64,000 nucleotides of DNA. Origin: Pseudomonas putida (GTDB lineage: Bacteria; Pseudomonadota; Gammaproteobacteria; Pseudomonadales; Pseudomonadaceae). Every line of letters begins with the position of its first letter. Within the stretch, counting starts at the first letter, position 1. The notes under the pieces were generated by a model that saw only the letters and a list, made by a program, of their open reading frames with translations, searched no databases and was not told the DNA's origin. The position numbers and the translations under genes were made by a program. The DNA is taken from positions 186,001 to 250,000 of the forward strand of contig NZ_MINI01000028.1 of the NCBI RefSeq assembly GCF_002906855.1, written 5' to 3'. Shown one piece after another: positions 1-8,041 of this stretch.

Positions 1-17
1 ACGATGAGTTTGCGCAT
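1..17 (-). CDS. 5' end of a divergent gene running off the window (partial)
   Basis: Read on the minus strand, an ATG at 17-15 is preceded by an AGGAGAG ribosome binding site about six bases away. It opens a frame beginning M-R-K-L-I that leaves the window at base 1. A Shine-Dalgarno of this quality suggests a real start, and the next gene at 181 is divergent from it. Five residues are too few to assign a family. Confidence 0.4.
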
Positions 18-180
18 GGGGGGCTCTCCTGAAAGGCTTGTCGAGGGTGATGATTCACCTATGGTCGAACGGCGTGCGGCGATTTCGACAGGGCATGCAG
101 TCCCGTTTTTGGCACAAGCACGGTCATCCGCCTGGGTTACCATCCACGCCGTGAACCCTATCCCCACAGGAGTGCCGCCC

Positions 181-993
181 GTGACCGAATACACCGCGTT
201 CAAGGTCGAACTGACCGACAACATCGCCCATGTACAGATCAACCGCCCGGAAAAGATCAACGCGATGAACGCGGCCTTCTGGTCGGAAATCGTCGACATC
301 TTCCAATGGATCGACGACACCGATGCCGTGCGCGCGGTGGTGATCAGCGGTGCCGGCAAGCATTTCTCCGCCGGTATCGACCTGATGATGCTGGCCTCGC
401 TGGCCGGGCAGATGGGCAAGGATATCGGCCGCAACGCACGCTTCCTGCGCAAGACCATCCAGCGCCTGCAGGCATCCTTCAATGCCGTGGACAACTGCCG
501 CAAGCCGGTGCTGGCGGCGGTCCAGGGCTACTGCATTGGCGGTGCCATCGACCTGATCTCCGCCTGCGACATGCGCTACTGCAGCCGCGATGTACAATTC
601 TCGATCAAGGAAATCGACATGGGCATGGCCGCCGATGTCGGCACCTTGCAACGTTTGCCACGTATCATCGGCGACGGCATGATGCGTGAGCTGGCCTTCA
701 CCGGGCGCAATGTAGAGGCCGACGAGGCCCTGCGTATCGGCCTGGTCAACCGGGTCTATGATGATCAGGCCGCGTTGCTCGACGGGGTCTTTGCCATTGC
801 CCGCGAGATTGCCGCAAAATCGCCGATCGCCGTGGCCGGCACCAAGGAGATGCTCAGCTACATGCGTGACCATCGCATCGACGATGGCCTGGATTACATC
901 GCCACCTGGAACGCCGCGATGCTGCAGTCCGAAGACCTGCGCGTGGCCGTGGCGGCGCACATGAGCAAACAGAAACCGACGTTCGCCGACTGA
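181..993 (+). CDS. Crotonase-family protein, delta(3,5)-delta(2,4)-dienoyl-CoA isomerase-like
   Basis: This 270-residue crotonase-fold enzyme probably acts on unsaturated acyl-CoAs in beta-oxidation. The CoA/oxyanion segment AGKHFSAGIDL lies near residues 58-68 and GYCIGGAIDL near 116-125. Asp124, Glu144 and Asp152 have the same spacing as the catalytic triad of rat ECH1 (Asp176, Glu196, Asp204), and the stretch AADVGTLQRLP is characteristic of that subfamily. This favours an isomerase over a plain enoyl-CoA hydratase. The GTG at 181 is chosen because AGGAG precedes it. An in-frame extension back to base 4 has no domain content and would overlap the divergent gene start. nudC follows after 36 bases and may be cotranscribed. 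The fold is certain; the exact reaction is inferred from the residues. Confidence 0.88.
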   Translation: MTEYTAFKVELTDNIAHVQINRPEKINAMNAAFWSEIVDIFQWIDDTDAVRAVVISGAGKHFSAGIDLMMLASLAGQMGKDIGRNARFLRKTIQRLQASFNAVDNCRKPVLAAVQGYCIGGAIDLISACDMRYCSRDVQFSIKEIDMGMAADVGTLQRLPRIIGDGMMRELAFTGRNVEADEALRIGLVNRVYDDQAALLDGVFAIAREIAAKSPIAVAGTKEMLSYMRDHRIDDGLDYIATWNAAMLQSEDLRVAVAAHMSKQKPTFAD

Positions 994-1029
994 CCGGGCC
1001 GGGGGACGCGCAGTAAAGGAACCCCCGAC

Positions 1030-1860
1030 ATGTCAGCTCGCTGGACTACCGCAGTACTTGACCCACAGCTCACCGGGGGGCTGGCCGTGGCCCGCAGCCC
1101 GGAAGGGTTCCTGGTGGACGCCAACGGTGCGCTGTTCCCCCGTGACTGGCTCAAACGCCAGGACCTGGACGTGCTGTGCGAGCACGGTATCGGCCACTTC
1201 GACGGCGAGCCGGTATTTCTGTTGGAGTTGCGCAGCGCGGTCGAGGTGCCGGGCTGTAGCTGGCATGGCTTGCGTGCATTCATGCTGGAAGGCGACTTCG
1301 ACACCTACAAAGTGCTCGGCTATGCCGCGCAGATCGGCACCTGGGCCCGCGAACACCGCTTCTGCGGCAGCTGCGGCCAGGCGATGACGCAGATCCGCTG
1401 GGAGCGGGCGATGTACTGCCAGCCCTGCGACCTGCGCAGCTACCCGCGCATCTCGCCGAGCATGATCGTGCTGGTGACCCGTGGCGACGAGATCCTGCTG
1501 GCCCGCTCGCCGCGCTTCGTCACGGGCGTTTACAGCACCCTGGCGGGCTTTGCCGAGCCGGGCGAATCCGCCGAGGACTGCCTGGTGCGCGAGGTGCGCG
1601 AAGAGGTGGCGGTGGAGGTGCGCAACATCCAGTACGTCGGCAGCCAGTGCTGGCCGTTCCCGCACTCGATGATGCTGGGCTTCCATGCTGAATATGCCGG
1701 TGGCGAGATCGTCATGCAGCCGGATGAGATCGAGGACGCCAAGTGGTTCAGCGTCCACGAACTGCCGCCGCTGCCGGCCGGGCGATCCATTGCCCGGTAC
1801 TTGATCGACCTTTATGTCGCCAGACGTTTAGGCCTGCCCGAACCAGTGCTGCCACGCTAG
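1030..1860 (+). CDS. nudC: NADH pyrophosphatase / NAD-cap hydrolase NudC
   Basis: This Nudix hydrolase is 276 residues long, a normal length for NudC. The family cleaves NADH to NMNH and AMP and removes NAD caps from RNA 5' ends. Residues Cys112, Cys115, Cys130 and Cys133 form the zinc ribbon. The Nudix box runs from Gly173 to about residue 195 (GFAEPGE followed by REVREE). The family-specific array after the box reads SQCWPFPHS at 205-213, with Cys where the usual motif has Pro. The ATG at 1030 follows AAGGA. The 3' end overlaps the convergent TauE/SafE gene by 33 bases. Confidence 0.95.
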   Translation: MSARWTTAVLDPQLTGGLAVARSPEGFLVDANGALFPRDWLKRQDLDVLCEHGIGHFDGEPVFLLELRSAVEVPGCSWHGLRAFMLEGDFDTYKVLGYAAQIGTWAREHRFCGSCGQAMTQIRWERAMYCQPCDLRSYPRISPSMIVLVTRGDEILLARSPRFVTGVYSTLAGFAEPGESAEDCLVREVREEVAVEVRNIQYVGSQCWPFPHSMMLGFHAEYAGGEIVMQPDEIEDAKWFSVHELPPLPAGRSIARYLIDLYVARRLGLPEPVLPR

Positions 1861-2607
1861 GCGCACGGTCAAGGCCAGCACCACGGTGATGAACACCGGG
1901 CGGATGAACTTGCTGCCACCGCTGATCGCCGTGCGTGCGCCGAAGAAGGCGCCGACCATGACCGACAGGCCCATGCACAGGCCGACGATGTAATCCACCT
2001 GCCCGGAAATGATGAACACCGTCAGCGCCGCGATGTTGCTGACGAAGTTCATGCTGCGCGCCACGCCGCTGGCGCGGACCAGGTCGATGGGGTAGAGCAG
2101 CAACGTGCTCACGGTCCAGAACGCACCAGTGCCAGGGCCGGCCACGCCATCGTAGAAACCGAGGGTGAAGCCTTGGGGGAACTGCCACTTCTTCTTGATC
2201 GGCGCATCGGCATCCAGCGGTGCCTTGGGCGTGCCGCCGAACAGCAGGTAGATGCCGCAGGCGAAGACGATCACCGGCAGCATCTTGTTCAGCCACTCGG
2301 CCGGCATGTAATGGGCCACCACCGCACCGATCGAGGCACCGACCAGCGTTGCGAACAGGGCCGGGCGCCATTGTGCCGGGTGGAACAGCTTGCGCTTGTA
2401 GTAGGTGAAGCCGGCGGTGGCTGAGCCGAAGGTCGAGCTGAGCTTGTTGGTGCCGAGCACCAAGTGCGGCGGCATGCCAGCGGTGAGCAGCGCTGGCGTA
2501 GTCAGCAGGCCGCCGCCGCCGGCGATGGCATCGATGAAGCCGGCGACAAAGGCGACCAGGGCGAGGATCAGCAGGGTAAGCGGTTCTACGGTAAGTTCGA
2601 AGGGCAT
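1828..2607 (-). CDS. TauE/SafE family membrane permease
   Basis: This 259-residue polytopic inner-membrane protein belongs to the TauE/SafE family, whose characterised members export sulfite, sulfoacetate or related organosulfur anions. The N-terminal segment [17 protein letters not shown] is the first of the two family repeats. Several further hydrophobic helices follow, with a charged cytoplasmic loop ([10 protein letters not shown]) in the middle. The ATG at 2607 ([10 protein letters not shown]) starts right at the conserved domain; an in-frame ATG at 2667 would add 20 residues without a better ribosome binding site. The gene is convergent with nudC and overlaps it by 33 bases. The substrate cannot be read from sequence. 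Confidence 0.85.
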   Translation of the reverse strand: MPFELTVEPLTLLILALVAFVAGFIDAIAGGGGLLTTPALLTAGMPPHLVLGTNKLSSTFGSATAGFTYYKRKLFHPAQWRPALFATLVGASIGAVVAHYMPAEWLNKMLPVIVFACGIYLLFGGTPKAPLDADAPIKKKWQFPQGFTLGFYDGVAGPGTGAFWTVSTLLLYPIDLVRASGVARSMNFVSNIAALTVFIISGQVDYIVGLCMGLSVMVGAFFGARTAISGGSKFIRPVFITVVLALTVRLAWQHWFGQA

Positions 2608-2697
2608 GGGTGTCTGGCAGGCAGAGGGTATGGCATGCGGCAAATGGCCGCACTGGAAGGGAGACATGGTAAGCCTGGGTGCAAACGGTTGCCAGTG

Positions 2698-2768
2698 CCG
2701 GCCTCTTCGCGGGACAAGCCCGCTTCCACAAACTCTGTAGGAGCGGGCTTGTCCCGCGAAGAGGCCGG
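2698..2768. repeat. REP pair (inverted), P. putida-type
   Basis: Two copies of a roughly 33-base element (ccggcctcttcgcggg / acaagcccgct) lie head to head, separated by a few bases. They can fold into a long hairpin of about 71 bases. Copies also occur at 10266, 12422 and 63081. This one lies upstream of the TauE gene and downstream of the hydrolase gene, both on the minus strand. Confidence 0.9.
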
Positions 2769-2782
2769 TACAGGTAAACCAA

Positions 2783-3613
2783 TCAGCTCTGGATGAATGC
2801 CAGCAGATCCGCGTTGATCACATCGGCATGGGTAGTCGGCATGCCATGCGGGTAGCCCTTGTAGGTCTTCAAGGTTCCATTGGGCAGCAACTTGGCCGAC
2901 AGCGGCCCGGAGTTTTCATAAGGCACGATCTGGTCATCATCCCCATGCATCACCAGCACCGGCTGCTTGATGCCCTTGAGATCCTCGGTGAAATCAGTCT
3001 GCGAGAACGCCACGATGCCGTCGAAATGCGCCTTGGCGCTGCCGATCATGCCTTGGCGCCACCAGTTGCCGATGATGCCTTCCGACGCCTCCACACCCGG
3101 CCGGTTGTAGCCATAGAACGGCCCGGTCGGCACATCACGATAGAACTGCGCGCGGTTGCTGGCGACCTGGGCCTGGAAGCCATCGAACACCGACTTGGGC
3201 AGGCCGCCAGGGTTGGCCGGTGTCTGCACCATCAGCGGTGGCACGGCGGCGATGAGCACGGCCTTGGCCACCGGGTCACCAGGGTGCCGAGCCATGTAGC
3301 GCACCACTTCGCCGCCACCGGTGGAGTGGCCGACATGCACCGCGCCCTGGGTACCGAGGTGCGCGACTACGGCGGCCACATCGTCGGCATAGTGGTCCAT
3401 GTCGTGGCCATCCCACACCTGGCTGGAGCGCCCGTGGCCGCGGCGGTCGTGGGCGACCACGCGAAAGCCCTTGGCGAGGAAGAACAGCATCTGCGCGTCC
3501 CAGTCGTCAGCGCTGAGCGGCCAGCCGTGGTGGAAGTGGATGACCGGCGCATCGCGCGGGCCCCAGTCCTTGTAGAAGATCTGAACGCCATCCTTCGTGG
3601 TTACATAGCTCAT
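2783..3613 (-). CDS. Alpha/beta hydrolase of the non-heme chloroperoxidase/arylesterase type
   Basis: This 276-residue protein has the compact fold of cofactor-free haloperoxidases and aryl esterases. The oxyanion region HHGWPLSADDWD is near residues 28-39. The nucleophile elbow GHSTGG places Ser97, an acidic cluster HGDDDQIVP is near 223-231, and His256 lies in YPHGM; together these complete the triad. The family has esterase and perhydrolase activity, but the natural substrate is not deducible. The start at 3613 has a GAGGAG site about seven bases upstream. The gene stands alone, flanked by a REP pair and a hairpin. Confidence 0.9.
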   Translation of the reverse strand: MSYVTTKDGVQIFYKDWGPRDAPVIHFHHGWPLSADDWDAQMLFFLAKGFRVVAHDRRGHGRSSQVWDGHDMDHYADDVAAVVAHLGTQGAVHVGHSTGGGEVVRYMARHPGDPVAKAVLIAAVPPLMVQTPANPGGLPKSVFDGFQAQVASNRAQFYRDVPTGPFYGYNRPGVEASEGIIGNWWRQGMIGSAKAHFDGIVAFSQTDFTEDLKGIKQPVLVMHGDDDQIVPYENSGPLSAKLLPNGTLKTYKGYPHGMPTTHADVINADLLAFIQS

Positions 3614-3690
3614 GGTCGTGTCTCCTCAGTGCAGGAACCGAAGTGAGCTGTTGAGAATAGGAGGGATTTCGAAATTTGTGCTGGTAGTCC

Positions 3691-3721
3691 GGGCCTTTTC
3701 GCGGGCAAGCCCGCGAAGAGG
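3691..3721 (-). repeat. Single REP-derived hairpin downstream of the glutamine synthetase-like gene
   Basis: The arms cttttcgcgggc and gcccgcgaagag are separated by two bases and resemble half of the REP element. The hairpin sits 13 bases past the stop codon of the minus-strand ligase gene, so it could end that operon or protect its 3' end. There is no strong T run. Confidence 0.6.
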
Positions 3722-3733
3722 CATTCACTTATG

Positions 3734-5086
3734 TCACATGAACCAGCGATACTCCCGCGCACTGACTTCCTGCATGAACGCCAGATGGTCCTGGCGCTTG
3801 TTCTCGCAATACACCATCACGAACTCTTCCCCCAGCCCTTCGTTCACCGCCGGGTGGCTGCGCATGGCCGCGACCGCGCCGAGCATGTCCTTGGGGAAAT
3901 CGATGCCGCTGCTGCGATCTTCGTTCAGCGGTGCAATGGGTTCCTGCCCGGCATCCAGCCCATGCTCCATGCCGCACAGGATCGCCGCCAGCACTAGGTA
4001 CGGGTTGGCATCCGCCCCTGCCAGCCGATGTTCGATGCGCAAGTTGCGGGCATCCGATTCGGGAATGCGAATGCACGCATCGCGGTCTTCGAAGCCCCAA
4101 CTGGCGCGGCTGGCAGCATTGACCATGGCGCCATAGCGGCGGAACGCGTTGTGGTTGGCGGCGAAGATCGGCATGCAGTGCGGCAGCAGCGCCAGGCAGC
4201 CGGCCACGGCATGGCGCAGCGGGCGTTGCTGGTCGGCGGCCAGCAGGTTGTTGCCGGCCTGGTCATACAGGCTCACGTGCACATGCATGCCGCTGCCCGG
4301 TGCCTGCAGGTAGGGCTTGCTCATGAACGAGGCGCGCAAACCGTGCTTGAGCGCCACACCCCGGGTGCTGCGGCAGAACAGGGCGGCCCAATCGGCGGCT
4401 TGCAGGCCGTCGTCGCAGTGGCCGAAGTTGATCTCGAACTGGCCGGGGCCCAGCTCGGCGGTGATGACGTTGGCGTCCACACCTTGCGCATTGGCGGTCT
4501 CGACCATGTCGTGCAGCACGTCGCTGAAGCGCGACAGCCGTTCGATGTGCATGTTGGGCTGGTCGTCCGGGTCATCGCTGAGCGGGTCGCGGGGGAACTG
4601 TGGCAGGCCTTGCTTGAGCGCGCGGTCGAACAGATAGAACTCCAGTTCGAACGCCACCACCGGGCGAATGCCGCGTCGCTCCAGGCGCTGCAGCACCCGG
4701 GCGAGGACCTCGCGGGGTTCGAACTCGATCGGTGCGCCAGTGCCGTCAGAGCTGATCAGCATCTGCCCCAGCGGCTCGCGCTCCCAGGTCACCGGCTTGA
4801 GCGTGCCTGGGATCAGGCGGCGGATGGCATCCGGGTCGCCGTCGTTGAAGCAGTAGTCGCCAATCGGGAACAGCCCACCTTGCACGCCCAGCAGCACGCA
4901 GTTCTGCGGCAGTTTCAGCGGGCTGCCGGCGGCGACTTTTTCCAGCATGTCGATGGGGTAGCGCTTGCCATAGAAGTGCCCGGGGATGTCCAGGCTGAGC
5001 AGGTCGACATGGCTGACGTCGGGGTAGCGGGCACGGAACGCGCGGACTTCACTGAGCAGATCGGGAAAGCCTGTTGTTATGGTCAT
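3734..5086 (-). CDS. Glutamine synthetase-family ligase, likely gamma-glutamyl-polyamine synthetase
   Basis: This 450-residue protein belongs to the GlnA superfamily, in the branch with PuuA/PauA, which ligates glutamate to putrescine or other polyamines using ATP. Visible family segments are FELEFYLFD (metal-binding glutamates), AELGPGQFEINFGHCDD and GSGMHVHVSLYD (catalytic barrel). The start at 5086 has a GAGAG site. It is the third gene of a minus-strand operon after an FAD oxidoreductase and an XRE-cupin regulator, the combination seen in gamma-glutamylated polyamine degradation. Agmatine deiminase and a polyamine-binding protein are encoded on the opposite arm. The specific amine (putrescine, cadaverine, spermidine or another) is not determined. 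Confidence 0.88.
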   Translation of the reverse strand: MTITTGFPDLLSEVRAFRARYPDVSHVDLLSLDIPGHFYGKRYPIDMLEKVAAGSPLKLPQNCVLLGVQGGLFPIGDYCFNDGDPDAIRRLIPGTLKPVTWEREPLGQMLISSDGTGAPIEFEPREVLARVLQRLERRGIRPVVAFELEFYLFDRALKQGLPQFPRDPLSDDPDDQPNMHIERLSRFSDVLHDMVETANAQGVDANVITAELGPGQFEINFGHCDDGLQAADWAALFCRSTRGVALKHGLRASFMSKPYLQAPGSGMHVHVSLYDQAGNNLLAADQQRPLRHAVAGCLALLPHCMPIFAANHNAFRRYGAMVNAASRASWGFEDRDACIRIPESDARNLRIEHRLAGADANPYLVLAAILCGMEHGLDAGQEPIAPLNEDRSSGIDFPKDMLGAVAAMRSHPAVNEGLGEEFVMVYCENKRQDHLAFMQEVSAREYRWFM

Positions 5087-5095
5087 GCTGTGCTC

Positions 5096-5647
5096 TCATC
5101 GGAAAACCCAGAGGACGCGGGTCGTCTGGTCGGTCAGGTTGGCGTAGCGGAAATGACGGTTGGGCGGCAGCTGGAAGCTATCGTTGGGCGCGAGGGTCAC
5201 GGCTTGCTCGTCGTCTGCCAGCCAGAGGGTCAGTTCACCTTCGAGGACGAAGCCGCCTTGCTCGGAGCTGTCGTTCAGGTGCCCCTCGCCACTGCTGGCG
5301 CCGGGCGCCAGGTGGCTTTCGAGCATGGCGAAACGACCGTTGAGGGTGGGCGAGACCAGCACGTCGCTGATGCCTTCGGCGTAGTAGATGGTGCGCCGCT
5401 CGCCGGGGCGGGTGACCCAGTCCAGCGCGGGTGGCTGGCTGGCCTGGTAGAAGTAGGTGGTCGGCACCTGCAGGGCTTCGCTGATCGCTGTCAGGTCGGC
5501 CACGGTAGGTTGCGACAGGCCGCGTTCGACCTGGGACAGAAAGCCCAGCGAGCGTTTGACCTTGCCCGCCAGCTCATCGAGGGTCAGCCCGCGGTGCTTG
5601 CGCAGGTCGCGGATCAGCAGGGCCAGGCCCTGGGCGTCTTCAGACAT
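5096..5647 (-). CDS. XRE-family transcriptional regulator with C-terminal cupin (PuuR/PauR type)
   Basis: This 183-residue protein has an N-terminal helix-turn-helix (about residues 8-65, including LAGKVKRSLGFLSQVERGLSQ) and a C-terminal cupin (about 105-180, with SEQGGFVLEGELTLW). This is the architecture and length of PuuR and PauR, repressors that respond to putrescine or other polyamines. The ATG at 5647 is chosen because the domain starts there; it overlaps the end of the upstream oxidoreductase gene by eight bases, suggesting coupled translation. Probable binding sites are the TTTTCAT repeats at 6959-6991. The effector is inferred from the neighbours. Confidence 0.88.
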   Translation of the reverse strand: MSEDAQGLALLIRDLRKHRGLTLDELAGKVKRSLGFLSQVERGLSQPTVADLTAISEALQVPTTYFYQASQPPALDWVTRPGERRTIYYAEGISDVLVSPTLNGRFAMLESHLAPGASSGEGHLNDSSEQGGFVLEGELTLWLADDEQAVTLAPNDSFQLPPNRHFRYANLTDQTTRVLWVFR

Positions 5648-6929
5648 GATCGCGCATCCGGTACCAGGCCTTGGCCGCAGCCTCCAGCGGTGCAGCCAAC
5701 AGATCGCCGCCCGGGAAGCGGCCGTTGTCGATGCCCTGGTACAAGGCCAGCAGGTCGTCGTCGCCGAGGATGGCATCGCTCACTGCCCGCGCGGCGGCCA
5801 GGGTCGGCAGCACGCCGTGGCCGGAGAAACCTTGCAGCCAGTAGCGCTGGCCCTCGCGACCGACGTCCGGGGTGCGCTGGATGCTGCAGTCGATGTGGCC
5901 GCCCCAGGCATAGTCGATGGCCACCCCGGCCAGTTGCGGGAACACCCGTTCCAGGTAGGGGCGGGTGGCGCTGGCGACGTCCTTGGGGATACCGCCCAGG
6001 TAGGTGCAGCCGCCGCCGAACAGCAGGCGGTGGTCGGGGGTGATGCGGAAATAGTCGGGCACGAACTGGTTGTCGATCACGCAGCTGTTGCGCGGCAGCA
6101 GCGAGCGGGCAAACTCGGCATCCAGCGGCGCGGTGGCCACCTGGTACGAGCCGACCGGGAGCAGCCGGCGCGAAAGGCCGCGGTCGAGGCGGTCGATGTA
6201 GGCGTTGCAGGCCAGTACCAGCACCCCGCAACGTACCTCGCCATGCTCGGTGCGGGCCACGTAGCCGTCGGCGCCGGGTTGATAGTCGAGCACCTGGCTC
6301 TGCTCGAAGATGCGCCCGCCATGGGCTTCGATTGTCGCGGCCAGGCCCTGGGCCAGTTTCAGCGGGTTGAGGTGCGCGCCCCTGGCGTCGTACAGCGCGG
6401 CCTGGTAGCGCGGGCTGTCGATCCATTGCGGCAGCTCGTCGCGACCGATCAGGCGCAGGGCGTCGTAGCCCCATTTGTGCTCAGCATCGTGCAGGGCTTC
6501 TTCGAGCATCTTGATCCGCCGAGGCAGCACGGCGGTCCACAGGCTGCCAAGCCGGTAGTCGATGTCGAAGCCATGGCGCAGTGGCAGCTCGCGCATCTCG
6601 TCGGCGGCCCAGCACATGCTATCCCATAGGCGCCGGGTGCGTTCCACGCCCAGCGCTTTCTCCAGTGGCGGCATGTCGCACGACCAGCCCAGCAAGGCCT
6701 GGCCACCGTTGCGCCCGGAGGCGGCCCAGGCAACCCGGCTGGCTTCCAGCAGGGTCACGCGCTTGCCGGCAAGGGTCAGGCGCAGGGCGGTGTGCAGGCC
6801 GCTGAAGCCGGCGCCGACGATCAGCACATCGGTGTCTTGCGGGCCTTGCAGGGTAGGGCGCAGGGGGATGCTGGCGGGGTAGGTCTGGGCGTAGTAGCTG
6901 GCGACGTGCTGGGCGGATTGCTTGAACAT
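5640..6929 (-). CDS. FAD-dependent amine oxidoreductase, gamma-glutamylputrescine oxidase-like
   Basis: This 429-residue protein of the DAO/PuuB family has a dinucleotide-binding motif GAGFSGLHTALRL at residues 39-51, an acidic residue closing the second strand (Glu62) and the family signature SGRNGGQ at 71-77. PuuB and PauB oxidise the gamma-glutamylated polyamine to an aldehyde, releasing peroxide and ammonia. It is the first gene of the operon, followed by overlapping regulator and ligase genes. No aldehyde dehydrogenase or gamma-glutamyl hydrolase is present nearby, so later steps must be encoded elsewhere. It diverges from the LysR gene at 7061 across a 131-base promoter region. Confidence 0.87.
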   Translation of the reverse strand: MFKQSAQHVASYYAQTYPASIPLRPTLQGPQDTDVLIVGAGFSGLHTALRLTLAGKRVTLLEASRVAWAASGRNGGQALLGWSCDMPPLEKALGVERTRRLWDSMCWAADEMRELPLRHGFDIDYRLGSLWTAVLPRRIKMLEEALHDAEHKWGYDALRLIGRDELPQWIDSPRYQAALYDARGAHLNPLKLAQGLAATIEAHGGRIFEQSQVLDYQPGADGYVARTEHGEVRCGVLVLACNAYIDRLDRGLSRRLLPVGSYQVATAPLDAEFARSLLPRNSCVIDNQFVPDYFRITPDHRLLFGGGCTYLGGIPKDVASATRPYLERVFPQLAGVAIDYAWGGHIDCSIQRTPDVGREGQRYWLQGFSGHGVLPTLAAARAVSDAILGDDDLLALYQGIDNGRFPGGDLLAAPLEAAAKAWYRMRDHV

Positions 6930-6958
6930 GCCTTGGCCTCGTGAAATTTATTGTGGTT

Positions 6959-6991
6959 ATTTTCATGAAAATTTAGCAGGTAATTTTCATG
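6959..6991. promoter_or_regulatory. Palindromic operator-like repeats in the divergent promoter
   Basis: A perfect 14-base palindrome, ATTTTCATGAAAAT (6959-6972), is followed by a second half copy AATTTTCATG at 6982-6991, 23 bases away start to start. The region is AT-rich against a GC-rich background and lies between the oxidoreductase and LysR starts. It is a good candidate operator for the XRE-cupin or LysR regulator. The assignment is inference. Confidence 0.6.
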
Positions 6992-7060
6992 GTGCCAGCA
7001 CCGTTCGTCTTTCTTGATGGGTTGTATATGATCCGCAGGCCGCTCTGACAGGAGATCCCG

Positions 7061-7948
7061 ATGCGCCGTCTGCCTTCCCTGACTGCCCTGCGTACCTTCG
7101 AATGCGCCGCCCGCCATGGCCATTTCGGCCGCGCCGCCGCCGAGCTGTGCGTCACCGACAGTGCCGTCAGCCACCAGATTCGCCAGCTCGAAGAGCAGCT
7201 CGGCGTTGCCCTGTTCGAACGCGTGGGGCGCCAGGTGCGCCCCAGTGCCGAAGCCGAACGCCTGCTGCATCATTTGCAACAGGCCTTCGAGCTGATCGGC
7301 AAGGCCTGCGACGAACTGCGCGACCCGGCCTCGCAAGCGGTGCTGCGGGTCGCGGTGACGGCGGAGCTGGCGCAAAAGTGGCTGGTCGCACGCCTGGCCG
7401 ACTTCAGCAGCCGTTACCCGCACATCACCTTGCACCTGCTCGATCAACCGATCGATGCTGGCGCCCCGGCGCTGGACGTCGACCTGGCCATCACCTACGG
7501 CACCAGCGCCCTGGACGCCAGTACCCACTTCGTCCGGCCATTGCCGCTGCTGCAGTTCTTCCCCGTCTGCAGCCCGGGCCTGTTCAACCAGGGCGGCCTC
7601 AAGCGCCCGCGCGACCTGGTCCGCCACTGCCTGCTGCACGACGACCAGGATGGCCGCACCTGGACCACCTGGCTGGCGACCCATGCCGAGGACGCCTTGC
7701 CCACCCGCCAGCTGTACTTCCCCCATGCTGCGCTGGCGCTGGAGGCCGCGTTGCTGGGGCAGGGCGTGGCGATGGGCGATAACCTGACCTGCCAGGCCGA
7801 CCTGCAGAGCGGCCGGCTGGTGCGCCCTTTCAGTGCCAGCGTGACGGCCCAGGGGCAGTACGCACTAGTGTGCGAACGGCTGCGGCTGGAGCGGGCGCCA
7901 GTGGCTGATTTCATCGAATGGTTCATAGAACAGCTGGGCGATAGCTGA
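7061..7948 (+). CDS. LysR-family transcriptional regulator (GcvA-like)
   Basis: This 295-residue regulator has an N-terminal winged helix-turn-helix (about residues 4-63) and a periplasmic-binding-fold effector domain (about 90-290). The opening RRLPSLTALRTFECAARHG and the segment TDSAVSHQIRQLEEQLG resemble the GcvA/AmpR branch. AGGAG precedes the ATG. It diverges from the oxidoreductase operon and lies 93 bases upstream of aguA on the same strand, so it probably controls one or both arms. The last bases overlap a 23-base palindrome that could be its operator for aguA. Confidence 0.9.
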   Translation: MRRLPSLTALRTFECAARHGHFGRAAAELCVTDSAVSHQIRQLEEQLGVALFERVGRQVRPSAEAERLLHHLQQAFELIGKACDELRDPASQAVLRVAVTAELAQKWLVARLADFSSRYPHITLHLLDQPIDAGAPALDVDLAITYGTSALDASTHFVRPLPLLQFFPVCSPGLFNQGGLKRPRDLVRHCLLHDDQDGRTWTTWLATHAEDALPTRQLYFPHAALALEAALLGQGVAMGDNLTCQADLQSGRLVRPFSASVTAQGQYALVCERLRLERAPVADFIEWFIEQLGDS

Positions 7949-7963
7949 ATTTAATTCAGCTAT
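7941..7963. promoter_or_regulatory. Perfect 23-base inverted repeat between the LysR gene and aguA
   Basis: The arms ATAGCTGAATT and AATTCAGCTAT flank a single central T. The element covers the LysR stop codon and is AT-rich with no following T run, so it looks more like an operator than a terminator. It lies 78 bases before the aguA start. Confidence 0.55.
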
Positions 7964-8041
7964 CGCTGAGTTTTCATCGTTGGATGCCGCAAGCGGGGCG
8001 GCGTAGCGTGCAGCCATCACTCACCGACACGAGGTTGACCC

